Source: Linanthus parryae
Lineage: Eukaryota > Streptophyta > Magnoliopsida > Ericales > Polemoniaceae
NCBI GenBank assembly: GCA_023055425.1
Contig: JALGPY010000005.1
Coordinates: 81,819,495 to 81,883,494, forward strand
DNA length: 64,000 bases
Reading direction: 5' to 3'
Shown here: one piece after another, positions 11,330 to 21,711 of the stretch
Layout: the number at the start of each line of letters is the position of its first letter
How positions within the stretch are numbered: the first letter of the stretch is position 1
Notes under the pieces: model-generated
Told to the model about the DNA's origin: nothing
Seen by the model: the letters and a program-made list of their open reading frames with translations, nothing else
The model's database searches: none
Program-made: the position numbers and the translations under genes

Positions 11330-12705
11330 CGGGTGATGATTCCCTAATTTTTGGTCCTTAAATTTTTGGAACTTCGTACGCAACAACTACTACTCTTGTG
11401 ACTTTAATTCTTAAGGGGATGTAGAAACTTAAGGTCAATTTGGCTATTTGTATGATGACTAGCAGGACGGGGGGATCGGTGCCATAACGCTTAGCGGAGA
11501 GTTTCGGTAATTAGAAGCCGCTAAATGCTAGTGTCATCTGTTACTATTTACCATGTTCTGCCCTTTTCACTGTGAATAGATAATATGACTTGTTCTTTAA
11601 GCTTTTTGAATCTTATGAATATATCGATAAATGAATTAACTACTCATAATTATTTTCAGAATTGCAATAGCAACTTTTGTAGACTATTATGATTTTACGG
11701 TTCTAATGTACTTATATTTCTAAAACACTTTAGAGTTTTTCCTAAGATATTTACATTTATAATCTATAATTGCTCAAACTCTTTTAAACACAAAACCTCA
11801 TAACCTGTCTTAGATACATATACTTCCAAAACTACGGCCTTGTATTTATTTTTAGTTCCACCGCATGTATATGATTGGTTTCCTTGTTTATGCGTTGGAA
11901 CCACGAACTAGTTCTCTCATTGAAATCTGTAGAGAACATAAATTAACCGAAGATTCATTCTTTTGTGTAAGGCATATTTTATTATACTTGGTGTCCACTT
12001 GGGAATCAGTCACGAAGTTTGTAGATTTTTATTTTAATGAAAAAGTAGTTGGATATTTTTTTTTCACTTGTTTATTGTTACTATTCTAAGTACGAAATGG
12101 TAAAATTCCATGTACAGAAGGCACCTCCCAATCTTCGGCTCCTCTGGGAATCGGGAGTGTTACAATTACTGATTTATTTTCTTGGAAGTTGTGATTCCCC
12201 GCGCTTGCTCATGATGAGTTCTTGGCGTTGGGCCCTACTGAAGTGCAGGTATTCTCAGTAGACGCATTGCACGACCGCAAAAACTTTGTTGGAGATTGAG
12301 AAAACTGTGATAGCTATGTGCAAATAAATGAAGTAATCAAGAAAAGGGTCAAACAATACCACAATTTGACTAAAAATGACGTTCTTAAAAGAAATCAAGA
12401 CTGTCCATGCTATTTCAACCAAATCCTCTGTTTAAGGCTCAAATTGGTCAAATTTACTACTTTTAGTAATAATCGATTTGTTAATTTGGAGGTCAATTTA
12501 GACCTAATTTGGGTAAATCTTTATCGAGCATTAGCTTTTTTTATTTAGAACTTTAATTTATGGTTTTTTTTTTTTTGTCTTTTCGAAAAGTTTAATTTTT
12601 AGGCTATTTAAGTCCTTCTTGTGGTCTTTTTTCCATTGTTGATTGATTATTGAGATTTTTAGTAAATATGGAGTTTTCTAAAAAGCCTAGAGTGGTTCAT
12701 TCATG

Positions 12706-14078
12706 ATTTCCCTTTCTATTCATTTCTTCTTGCCTCTCCCATGAACGTCTAGATTCATTTCAGCGTCATTCCTCCTTCTCTCATTGTCTTCAATGCTTCT
12801 TAATCCTTTCCCCCTCTTCAACGATTATACTTTCCTGCTGTGCTCTAGATTTCGAACACAGTTCCTTTTCCTCTCTTTTTACAGAATGAATAAATAGATT
12901 CAATATACATAAATTTTTTGTTAACAATTAAAAATATTAGCAGTAAAAAATTTCTACAAGAACTAGTAAAAGTTGTGTAGTAATTATCATCGCCCTAAAC
13001 TTTTATACAATGAGAGACATAATATCATATGAAATGCTAAACGTCACCCTTTTTTCTTACACCTGTAAGTTCACCCCTTATGTGGATGTTTTTTATTGAT
13101 GATGTGATTATAGAAATATCTTAACATAAATAGTACCAAAAATCTTATCTTGACACGTAAGAGTTAAACTTGAAGGATGAAGAAAAAAAGGTGAAGCATA
13201 GCGGCCCTCATTTAGAATAATCATTGTTAACACTATTTCTAGGAGACTATCATATAATTTTTATTGTTCAATAAATGAAATATCTCTATCTATACCACCT
13301 ACTTTGGTTACGAGAGATTTTATAAATTCAACATTTATACGATTTCGAGGTCGACATAGGAATTTGGTAAATTAAGGAGTACACAATCAACTAAGTACAT
13401 GAATCATTGCACACTTCTGAATAAATCACGATCAAATAGATTAGAGACGTATATTTAGTTTCTTGAAGTTCTACTTAAGAATATTATTTTTATTCAAGGT
13501 ACAACTCTATTAATAGTAGTATGAACAACTTACAACATAATTATTTTATGATTATGTGTAATTTTTTTTTGGTAGTAACATGAATTTTATTTTGGTAGTT
13601 AAGAAAATGTGATTTGATGATAAATTTGGTGTGGGGGGCTAAAACACCATTCTCCAAATTTGGATAAAAATAAGAGATAGTATTATTTAACAATCTCATA
13701 TAAAAATTATTGAATAATGTGGGAGACGAAAAACACTATTTTCCCACCAAAAAATTATGAAATAGTCCATAATCTTGTGGAGGCTGAACCATATTTTCCT
13801 CCACATATAGGATTTGGCGTAAAATTTGGTCTCGTCTGTGGAATATGCTCTGAGTTCTTCACATCGAGTTATGTAAAGGTCTTGAACTTTATTGTGTATG
13901 TGTGCGTTCGTCTGTAAAGATCATTTGTCAACACATTGAGGATCAAAACTCAATTGAGAATTTCTTATATCATACACTTATTGTCTCATTCAAGAGTACC
14001 AAACATTTATACATTAGAGCTCTGATCCCTCATCTTATCACTAGTTAAATATTATTGATAGGTAGATTATTCTATTCA
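12706..14078. other. Unit 1 segment 3' of the DEFL gene, no recognised gene
   Basis: AT-rich sequence. An imperfect inverted-repeat pair, CGTCACCCTTTTTTCTT near 13042 and AAGAAAAAAAGGTGAAG near 13180-13196, bounds about 160 bp and may be a small MITE; it is present in units 1-3. The frame at 13717-13917 recurs in all three units but has no recognised domain or coding-like conservation. Confidence 0.35.
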
Positions 14079-14084
14079 TTTATT
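14079..14084 (-). terminator. candidate poly(A) signal of DEFL copy 1
   Basis: AATAAA on the minus strand, about 75 bases after the DEFL stop codon at 14160-14162. The same signal lies at 21631-21636 and 29113-29118 for copies 2 and 3. Confidence 0.5.
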
Positions 14085-14159
14085 CCAAAAATAATTATGA
14101 GGACATCACGAGAGCTTCTGCATCCTGCCTTCGAATTATTGACTAGATATCACAAAATT

Positions 14160-14556
14160 TTAAGGGCACTTCGAACCCTTGAAACGGAAAGAACAACGGC
14201 AAGACTTAAAACCGGGATCTGCAGCTGGAACACAAGAAAGTACGTGGTCCGTGGAGCTTGGGTACTTTTTCCTGCATGCGTATCCACACAACGGAACCGA
14301 ACATAATTCCACAGTGTAAAGGATTTTTTCACAATTTATTTCATCAGCATTCACTATTCTTGTTGTTGCGACTGCATGAGTGAAAATAATGTAAAACATC
14401 AATCCAAAAATGATTTAATTTCATAAACCTATTTTTGGTTTAATTTATAAAATGGACTGATATATAGTTGAATGAAAGAGAAGTGAAAAACAAACCTGGC
14501 GTGAAAATGGCGATGATCATGAGAGAGCAAAAAATAGAAGAGAGCCTCATGGTCAT
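14160..14556 (-). CDS. secreted defensin-like cysteine-rich peptide, copy 1 (two exons)
   Basis: Exon 1 is 14496-14556, the intron 14372-14495 (124 bp, GT-AG, phase 1), and exon 2 14160-14371; the precursor is 90 residues. Exon 1 encodes a hydrophobic signal peptide (Met-Ile-Ile-Ala-Ile-Phe core) with likely cleavage after Val-Asn-Ala near residue 29. The mature part, about 61 residues, has eight Cys spaced C-x9-C-x4-C-x3-C-x13-C-x10-C-x-C-x8-C. The CxxxC and CxC pairs match the cysteine-stabilised alpha-beta pattern of plant defensin-like peptides. The exon layout is also typical of DEFL genes. Two in-frame ATGs six bases apart are possible starts; the first (14556) is chosen. The role could be defence or cell-cell signalling and cannot be told from sequence. 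No transcript evidence is available. Confidence 0.82.
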
Positions 14557-14607
14557 TCAGCACGCAAGTGTTTCCTTTTTCAAATAATGAACATATTTCA
14601 TTCCTTC

Positions 14608-14614
14608 ATTTATA
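14608..14614 (-). promoter_or_regulatory. TATA box of DEFL copy 1
   Basis: The minus strand reads CTATAAATGAAGG, with TATAAAT at 14614-14608, about 52 bases upstream of the first ATG. This would give a short 5' UTR of roughly 20-25 bases. The motif is conserved in all four copies. Confidence 0.6.
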
Positions 14615-15084
14615 GTTAGATTTTACCCATTATTTTAACTTAAATTGGAGACACGATTCGTTAATAGAAAATTTAGCAACCACAACTTTTTTCTAAAAAA
14701 GAGCCGTCAATATTGATATATGGTTGCTTAACCTTTTTTTTCGTCCCTTCGTTTAATCATTCAAAATGAGATTTACGAGGAGGGCCATATCAATTCTTCT
14801 AACTTGTACTAGCTTTGTACATTCTTATAAGAATTTGGATCCAATTCACTTAAATATTCTGATCATTATCCAACCAAGCATAGGTAAGAGGGTAGAAATG
14901 ATATATTTAGATCTTTTAATCCCAATCTTCTTTCATATTTGGACATGCAATTATTTTTCCAGCGCAAAATTGTGTCGTGAATTTTAAATGCTTATTGGTA
15001 GAGCTCCAAACGAAATTTCTATCTTGCTCATCACATACTTTTTGTTTGAATTTAGAATCTAATTTTCATGATGTACGGTGCCAT

Positions 15085-15430
15085 CACTAAGAGAAATCGG
15101 TTTGTTAAGACGATCCTCTCTTCATTAAATAAAAAAATGGTCATTAGATTGGAGCGACGACATTTGCTCGTCCGCATGTGGCGGGGATAGCTCTGTCGTT
15201 AGTCTGACCAAGCAAGAAATCAAGACTTGGTGGTTAGAACAGGCGACGGCATTGCCGACTACACCTATCTTTTAAAACTTTGTCGTCTACAGTTTCACGT
15301 GGCTTAAAACTTTTCTCACGAGCATTTGACTATAATTATTCGTCGTTTGACCTATGCCAACTAGTTTGCACCTCGTTTTCATGACCTATATTACGATAAT
15401 CTCATTTAAGTCGACGATTTTGCATTTGTA
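15085..15430. mobile_element. CACTA (En/Spm)-like terminal and subterminal segment, unit 1
   Basis: It starts CACTAAGAGAAATCGG and contains repeated CGTCG/CGACG motifs (GCGACGACATTTGC, GCGACGGCATTGCCGAC, TCGTCGTTT, GTCGACGATTTTG), the subterminal style of plant CACTA elements. The matching opposite end (a CTTAGTG terminus) was not found inside the unit, so only one end or a fragment remains. The right limit is approximate. Confidence 0.45.
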
Positions 15431-15974
15431 TATTTTTGTTAACCCATCAATTTTTCTTTTGGTAAAGTTTTTAAAATAATAACGTGCTCGCCGTGATATA
15501 ACTTTGGCTTACTAACATGCTCATCAGGTTTATATTATGTCTTCTTTATAGACAAATATTTATGTAGTTTCCTATTTCAAATATTTGTATGCCTACACAA
15601 ATAAGTTGTTGGTGATAACTTTTTTGTAACTCACGCATAACAAAATTACATGTTAATACACAAATGAACTAGTTTGTGATTTCTTTTTGATCACTCACAC
15701 ATAACACAAATAAACTACCTAGGGGAACTTGCAAAATCCACAAACATAGGATACAAAGCTGTTACACTACTGATCCAAACATGGCAAAACCCATAACAAT
15801 GCAATATTGTCACATGGATCATTAGAGTACAAAAATAATACAGAACGCATTAGTAGCCTAAAACATAGGCAAAACCCATAAGTTTAAAATATTCCACAAC
15901 ATTGTTGTAGTTGTTGTAGTTAGTTTCAAAATAAACTCATAATAACGTTTGTAGCATTGTTCTAACCGATGTAT

Positions 15975-16098
15975 TTACCACATGGTACCTATGAAACCGG
16001 CTAAGACTGCACGCAGTCGATTTGGATTAAAAAAGAACGGTCGTTGATGACCTGATGCTTTAGAAGCTGGACCTCCGTCGTCATCTTCACCATTGTTT
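15975..16098 (-). other. coding-like terminal exon fragment, unknown
   Basis: On the minus strand a clean frame follows a splice-acceptor-like TATTATAG. It begins with Asn-Asn-Gly-Glu and an Asp-rich run, continues through a Pro-Phe-Phe-Phe-Asn-Pro-Asn-Arg-Leu-Arg segment and ends Gly-Thr-Met-Trp and stop (TAA, 15975-15977). Copies occur in units 2 (ending 23529) and 3. No family is recognised. It may be a transposase tail of the adjacent CACTA-like element or a captured gene piece. Confidence 0.25.
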
Positions 16099-16720
16099 CT
16101 ATAATAAAAAAGGAAAAACGATTAACACCATAACATGAAAATTATACATGTAGAGAGAATTAGGAAACTAACATGCACTTTGGACACCTTGTCTTGGTAA
16201 TCTAGCATGCCTTTCATCTCTTACTAACTGGATTTATATGTAAAAGTTGAATATTATAAAAATAATTCAGGGATATAAGAAAAAATAATTAATGTATGAC
16301 ACACAACAAGGAACATCCAACAAGAAAAGTCGCATTCATGATGTCAGAGAGATGAGTGAACCTATAAACACTAAACCAACTGTTAGAATTCCCCATACTA
16401 CCCTATGATGAACCTATGAAGCCACTAACCGTCTCTACCACCACAAGCCTAGATTCCTCATAGTGAACCTATAAAAAACTAACCATCTCTAGTACCCACT
16501 AACATTGATGCAACAGTTCAAATTCCCCAAACTGCCTCACCTACGTAGGTTAAAGCTATGGCCACCAATCAACTCTCCCTTCTGCAACTTCTACCATGAA
16601 TAGGAAATAAAAGAGATTGGTATCTTACCTTAATTTAATCTCTTAAATTCAATTCAAAATCTTTCAGAATGATTCCGTTCCCAACACTCCATCAAAGTCC
16701 CTTACCCAAATTCCCATATC

Positions 16721-16999
16721 ATGGAACCATTTCGCAAACACCTTCATGAAGAGGAAGAGGTCACCAGCCCTTTGACAGGGGTGGCATAGTCCTATGAGAA
16801 AGCACCAATTTTCATCTCTGATGCAGATGATGGTTCGAGCAGTGACGTCTCACACATTGTTCCCCTTATGTCACGTTGTTTAAAAAGAGAAAAATTGTAT
16901 TGGAGGAAAGCCATCGGATCAGAGAAGAGGTTGAAAGGAGAATTAAGGTCATTGAGAATACCAAGTTTTAACATGATCGAAATGTTGAAAGGTTTGTGA
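16721..16999 (+). pseudogene. plus-strand coding-like fragment, unknown
   Basis: A frame starting ATG at 16721 encodes an acidic start (Glu-Glu-Glu-Glu), has one in-frame TAG at 16787-16789, and continues with an Ile-Ser-Asp-Ala-Asp-Asp-Gly-Ser-Ser-Ser-Asp segment and a basic region to a stop at 16997-16999. In units 2 and 3 the start codon is TTG and the frame runs past this stop into Sirevirus sequence. The composition is protein-like but no family is recognised. It is likely a captured or decayed exon. Confidence 0.25.
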
Positions 17000-17002
17000 A
17001 AA

Positions 17003-17621
17003 TATATGCAGAAAAACTCCCTCTTAGTTCATGCTATGAACTATTGTTCAGTTTCAGAGCCTTGAAACCAGTTTCAAAGATTTAAAACACTACTTAGTTT
17101 CAAGGGTTTGAATTCTATTTCAGATATTTGAAACATGCTGTGAACATGTAATCTCCCCCTTGATGACAGACAAAATCACTAATCTGATAGAACTGAATCT
17201 CTGCAAAAGATAATCAATATAGCATAGAAGAGATAGGTATATAAGATCAATAATGATCAACTAAAACAGTTGTAAGCAGAATCCAAGTCAAAGTAAAAAA
17301 CTAAAAGAAAACAACCATATCCAAAACCAGATAATCGTGGAACAAAAATAACCCCTAAACTTCACTAAACTTATCCTAATTTCTCACCCTTTTTTACTTT
17401 CATCAAAAAATTGGAAAAATGTTTGATCAAACCTTATTTGAAAACTCAAAAGTAGTGAAAGAAAAAAAAGTTGTGAAATTGATCCAAGGCTTTGAAAAAG
17501 AAGAACGAAGAGGATAGAATCAAGGCTTTGGATCTTCATCTCCCACAGGCTCTGCAGTTTCCTCTTGATCACTGCCTTCTCCATCATTTTCCTCATCGTC
17601 TTGCAGATCTCTTGAGCAACC
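17003..17621 (-). mobile_element. Sirevirus 3' fragment, unit 1 (LTR edge, polypurine tracts, extra-ORF tail)
   Basis: Read on the minus strand it holds the acidic tail of the extra ORF (17621-17520; Asp-Asp-Glu-Glu-Asn then Gly-Asp-Glu-Asp-Pro), non-coding sequence, a polypurine tract GGGGGAGAT (about 17149-17157), and about 150 bp of an LTR rich in TTTCAAAG and CTTTGAAA motifs. A copia LTR interrupts the ORF at 17622. Copies lie at 24557-25175, 32040-32656 and 38895-39518. It belongs to a different Sirevirus subfamily from the LTR at 18041. Confidence 0.55.
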
Positions 17622-18040
17622 TGTTGTAGGATTTTGATAACGGATGCGCAGCAGAATAAACAAAAATAAATCCATTCAAGACCCTCCAATTATCACAATT
17701 CTAGATATCATAACAATGGTAAGAGTTTGTATATTAAAGTACATTGATTGTCGCCTGTGATGAATTCACTCAGAAATAGTATTCACGTCTCTACGGATAG
17801 TTCACTACTACGATTGAATCTGGATCCTCCAAACCTTTGTTCTAGTTAGGGAATTAGGATGAAGAAGAAGAATCACGCGAACCAGATCAAAAGATGGCGG
17901 CGGGCCTCTCTTGAGGCCGCCGGGGGGGGGGGGGGGGTTCGTCCCTCCTTGTTTGTTCTCTCCATGTGTGATAACAATTATGACAACTCTCTTCATAACC
18001 AAGATAGGAGTGTCCTTTATATAGTCTAACAACTCCTTTT
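17622..18040 (+). repeat. copia LTR fragment with GC hairpin and poly-G tract, unit 1
   Basis: It starts TGTTGTAGGATTTTGATAAC, a usual copia LTR start, and is cut at 18041 by the Sirevirus LTR. It contains a GC-rich inverted repeat (GGCGGGCCTC-TCTT-GAGGCCGCC, about 17897-17921) and then 16 G (17922-17937). Copies: 25176-25535 (13 G, with an internal deletion), 32657-33020 (18 G), 39519-39954 (12 G, mutated hairpin). No PBS or coding sequence is seen. Confidence 0.5.
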
Positions 18041-19257
18041 TGAAGGGGTGTACAGTAGGCACAAATACAGAATCAATACTCTAGAAAGGGGGGGGGGTTG
18101 AGAGTATGCAAAATTTTCCTAAACTTGCACGAAGAGTGGTTAAACAGATTTGTATAGATTAAAGAATATATGAAGGCATTGAAATTAATTTCAATTCCTT
18201 TAAATAAATACAGTTGTAATAGAAAAGCTAAGTCTAATTCAAGGCCTTGAGATGAGTTTCAAACCCTTGAAATAAAAGCAGATTTGTTTGCTGCAAATAA
18301 GCTAAGTATAAACTGAAACGTAAATGCAAGAGACACAAGATATATAGAGTTCAGTCCAGTTGGACCTTCGTCTCTACCTTATGGACATGATCCATGCAGG
18401 AATTTCAACACAATTCTCATTAATCAAAAGCTAAGCCCTAGATCTCAAGCACCTATAGATGCCTTACTCTGTCACAGTTTGTCGTTCTCACTCCTGTTCT
18501 AGATAACTAATTAACTAAGAATTCTCTATTGTTCACCTTGAACAATCCACGAGAATAAGAACTAGAAGTATTATAATAATGACATACAAATAAAGCTCAG
18601 AATAGAAGAACACTAGAACTTAGTTTGCAAAGAGCATGTAGTGTTCCTCAGATGCTTGGATTGAGAGAAATGGGTCTGCTTCTTTGTTGCTTGTCAATCG
18701 CTGAATGTGTTTGAGTTTCACTGCTAATTTTTCCGTTGAATTGCTTCAACTTTTCCCTCTTTAAAGAGCCGTTTGAATTGCAGATCTTCAAGATCTCATC
18801 ATAACAACCTTCCATATTTTGTAGCTTCAGCTGTTGACTTCTGTAACAGCTTCTCCCAACAGATAGTTTCTCAGTATCTTCAGAGATACTGATTTGATCT
18901 TGTTCATAAAAATGATGGGAAGCTTTCAAACACATCAGATTGATCATGATTTCAAATCATCAATTAGTTTCCTTTCCTCCAGAACACTTCTTATCCGGCA
19001 AAATAGGAAACAAAATATCCCAGCAAAACTTAGTCAAATAGATGGATTAGATACAATTTAGAGTGTCAAAATACATTTTTTTTTCATAATAAGATAACAA
19101 AAAATCAAGCACATGGGTTTAGGAATTGATTAAAGAAAAGAAACTCCCCCTATGTTCATGCATTTAAAGCATTGTCAGTTTCAAAGCTTTGAAACCTGTT
19201 TTAAGGCCTTGAAATATACCAGCAATTTCAAGCCTATGAAACCGGGTTGAACTTACA
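18041..19257 (-). repeat. Sirevirus-like LTR, unit 1
   Basis: Read on the minus strand it starts TGTAAGTTCAACC at 19257 and ends CCCCTTCA at 18041, 1217 bp. A polypurine tract (ATCTACCCC on plus) abuts its start. The boundaries match the LTR 39955-41186, whose partner is followed by a PBS. It carries several palindromes of the TTTCAAGGCCTTGAAA type and a G run at 18088-18097. Confidence 0.75.
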
Positions 19258-20255
19258 ATCTACCCCTTGATGATAGACAAAACCACAATCTGTTTCGAAC
19301 TATGTTTCTGCAAAAAATACTCATTAGCACATAGCATAATAGATCATAACACATATTATCGAAAAAAACCAACTTATTAACTAACTGAATAACAACAAAT
19401 AACTGAAAAGTTTCAGATTGTCCTACTGACCAAAACTAGGTCTCTAGTAAACATAAAAGTAAACATAAAATAACTTAAATTTCTCCACCTTTTTGAATTT
19501 CACCAAAAAAAATAATGAAAAAATGTTGGATCTAAGTTTTGGAAATAAGTTTAAGAAAAATGTTTGGAAAGATATAATTTTCAAGACTTTGAAAAGAATT
19601 TCAAGACCTTGGAAAAAGATATAAAGAATAGGCAAGAGATAAGGGGTTGAGTCTCCATCTCCTTGCTGCTCTGCATCTTCCTCCTCACTATCTTTTTCAT
19701 CATTGTCATCATCCTGATTTTCTTCTTCTTCCTCGTCAATGATTGAACTTATGGATTTGATCACACTATTGAACATGAAGGTTAACCCTTATAAGCACTT
19801 TGTCCTTGCTTCAACTTTATCTTTACAAAACTTATTTTCTTATTCACTGAAGACTTTTTATCATGATCATTTCTTTCTAATTTAATGCTAGATTCTGATT
19901 TAGCTTCTTGAATTTCTTTCTCCATTCTGATTTTACTGGTTAGAGGAGATGTTCCAGTCGGAATCCCTTTATGCTTTTCTTGAGCAGACTCCACAGTATT
20001 CTTCTTCTTGCTTGAAACTGGTGTATGATCTTTCATTGTCTTCTTCTTGGGAGGAGGAGGGGCCAGGTCTTCTGTAGTAGGATTCTTTGAACTTGAGTCA
20101 CCACTCATGGTCTGAACCTCTTCCACATTAGTCTATCTTTTCTTCTCTTTAGCAGCCTTTGTAACATTAGCCCTTTTGATTCTGTCAGACAGCTCTATTG
20201 GAAATTGATTATTATCCTAACATTAGCCCTTTTGATTCTGTCAGACGGCTCTACT
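19258..20255 (-). pseudogene. Sirevirus 3' region with Lys-rich/acidic extra ORF, unit 1
   Basis: Minus-strand frames at 19782-20126 and 19444-19776 form one broken ORF. It has a basic, Lys/Pro-rich part (Pro-Pro-Pro-Pro-Lys-Lys-Lys) followed by Ser/Lys-rich sequence, then a very acidic run (Glu-Glu-Glu-Glu-Glu, Asp-Asp-Asp). The true N-terminus is cut at the unit junction. Position after copia pol is that of the Sirevirus env-like ORF, but no membrane anchor is visible. Function is unknown. Confidence 0.5.
20169..20255. repeat. Short direct repeat at the unit 1/unit 2 junction
   Basis: The motif TTAGCCCTTTTGATTCTGTC occurs twice, about 48 bases apart, immediately before the junction at 20256. 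The same doubled motif precedes the unit 2/unit 3 junction (about 27671-27761). It occurs once in the more intact element near 42185-42215. The duplication therefore marks the recombinant junction. Confidence 0.65.
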
Positions 20256-21630
20256 ATTTCCCTTTCTATTCATTTCTTCTTACCTCTCCCATGAACGTCT
20301 AGATTCATTTCAGCGTCATTCCTCCTTCTCTCTCATTGTCTTCAATGCTTCTTAATCCTTTCCCCCTCTTCAACTATTATTCTTTCCTGCTGTGCTCTAG
20401 ATTTCGAACACATTTCCTTTTTCTCTCTTTTTACAGAATGAATAAATAGATTCAATATACATAAATTTTTTGTTAACAATTAAAAATATTAGCAGTAAAA
20501 AATTTCTACAAGAACTAGTAAAAGTTGTGTAGTAATTATCATCGCCCTAAACTTTTATACAATGAGAGACATAATATCATATGAAATGCTAAACGTCACC
20601 CTTTTTTCTTACACCTTTAAGTTCACCCCTTATGTGGATGTTTTTTATTGATGATGAGATTATAGAAATATCTTAAAATAAATAGTACCAAAAATCTTAT
20701 CTTGACACGTAAGAGTTAAACTTGAAGGATGAAGAAAAAAAGGTGAAGCATAGCGGCCCTCATTTAGAATAATCATTGTTAATACTATTTCTAGGAGACT
20801 ATCATATAATTTTTATTGTTCAATAAATGAAATATCTCTATTTATACCACCTACTTTAGTTACGAGAGATTTTATAAATTCAACATTTATATGATTTCGA
20901 GGTCGACATAGGAATTTGGTAAATTTAGGAGTACACAATCAACTAAGTACATGAATCATTGCACACTTTTGAATAAATCACGATCAAATAGATTAGAGAC
21001 GTATATTTAGTTTCTTGAAGTTCTACTTAAGAATATTATTTTTATTCAAGGTACAACTCTATTAATAGTAGTATGAACAATTTACAACATAATTATTTTA
21101 TGATTATGTGTAATTTTATTTTGGTAGTAACATGAATTTTATTTTGGTAGTTATGAAAATATGATTTGATGATAAATTTGAAGTGGGGGGCTAAAACACC
21201 ATTCTCCAAATTTGGATAAAAATAAGAGATAGTATTATTTAACAATCTCATATAAAAATTATTGAATATTGTGGGAGACGAAAAACACTATTTTCCCACC
21301 AAAAAATTATGAAATAGTCCATAATCTTGTGGAGGCTGAACCATATTTTCCTCCACATATAGGATTTGGCGTAAAATTTGGTCTCGTCTGTGGAATATGC
21401 TCTGAGTTCTTCACATCGAGTTATGTAATGGTCTTGAACTTTATTGTGTATGTGTGCGCTCGTCTGTAAAGATCATTTGTCAACACATTGAGGATCAAAA
21501 CTCAATTGAGAATTTCTTATATCATACACTTATTGTCTCATTCAAGAGTACCAAACATTTATACATTAGAGCTCTGATCCCTCATCTTATCACTAGTTAA
21601 ATATTATTGATAGGTAGATTATTCTATTCA

Positions 21631-21636
21631 TTTATT
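21631..21636 (-). terminator. candidate poly(A) signal of DEFL copy 2
   Basis: Minus-strand AATAAA, the same distance from the stop codon as in copy 1. Confidence 0.5.
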
Positions 21637-21711
21637 CCAAAAATAATTATGAGGACATCACGAGAGCTTCTGCATCCTGCCTTCGAATTATTGACTAGAT
21701 ATCACAAAATT

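Larger units (their letters stand above)
10721..12705. other. Unrecognised AT-rich sequence left of the array
   Basis: Apart from the MITE at 10762-11077 and a TA microsatellite at 11297-11329, no gene, domain or repeat family is recognised. The open frames at 11865-12089, 12049-12261 and 12318-12548 have no recognisable motif and a composition like their surroundings. The unique sequence ends at 12705, where the first 7.5-kb repeat unit begins. Confidence 0.4.
12706..20255. repeat. Tandem unit 1 of the 7.5-kb array
   Basis: This is the first complete unit, about 7550 bp. The same sequence restarts at 20256 and 27762 with only scattered substitutions and small indels. Contents in order: unrecognised AT-rich sequence (12706-14078), minus-strand DEFL gene (14160-14556), unrecognised sequence (14616-15084), CACTA-like block (15085-15430), unrecognised sequence with two coding-like fragments (15431-16999), Sirevirus 3' fragment (about 17003-17621), copia LTR fragment (17622-18040), Sirevirus LTR and 3' region (18041-20255). 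The right junction joins the Sirevirus extra-ORF sequence to the ATTTCCCTTTCT start of the next unit. Confidence 0.9.

Noticed and set aside
11865..12548. three plus-strand frames in the unique region left of the array
   Set aside because: AT-rich, hydrophobic random-looking readings without splice or promoter context.
13717..13917. 66-residue frame repeated in three units
   Set aside because: It keeps open only because the units are nearly identical; no domain, signal or codon-position pattern is seen.
14055..14306. 83-residue plus-strand frame conserved in units 1-3
   Set aside because: It is antisense to DEFL exon 2; its conservation follows from the gene and unit identity.
17384..17689. 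membrane-like minus-strand frames (also 24842-25243, 32323-32724, 39185-39493)
   Set aside because: They are a wrong-frame reading of the Sirevirus acidic tail and AT-rich 3' region; the frame with the Asp/Glu tail is the homologous one.
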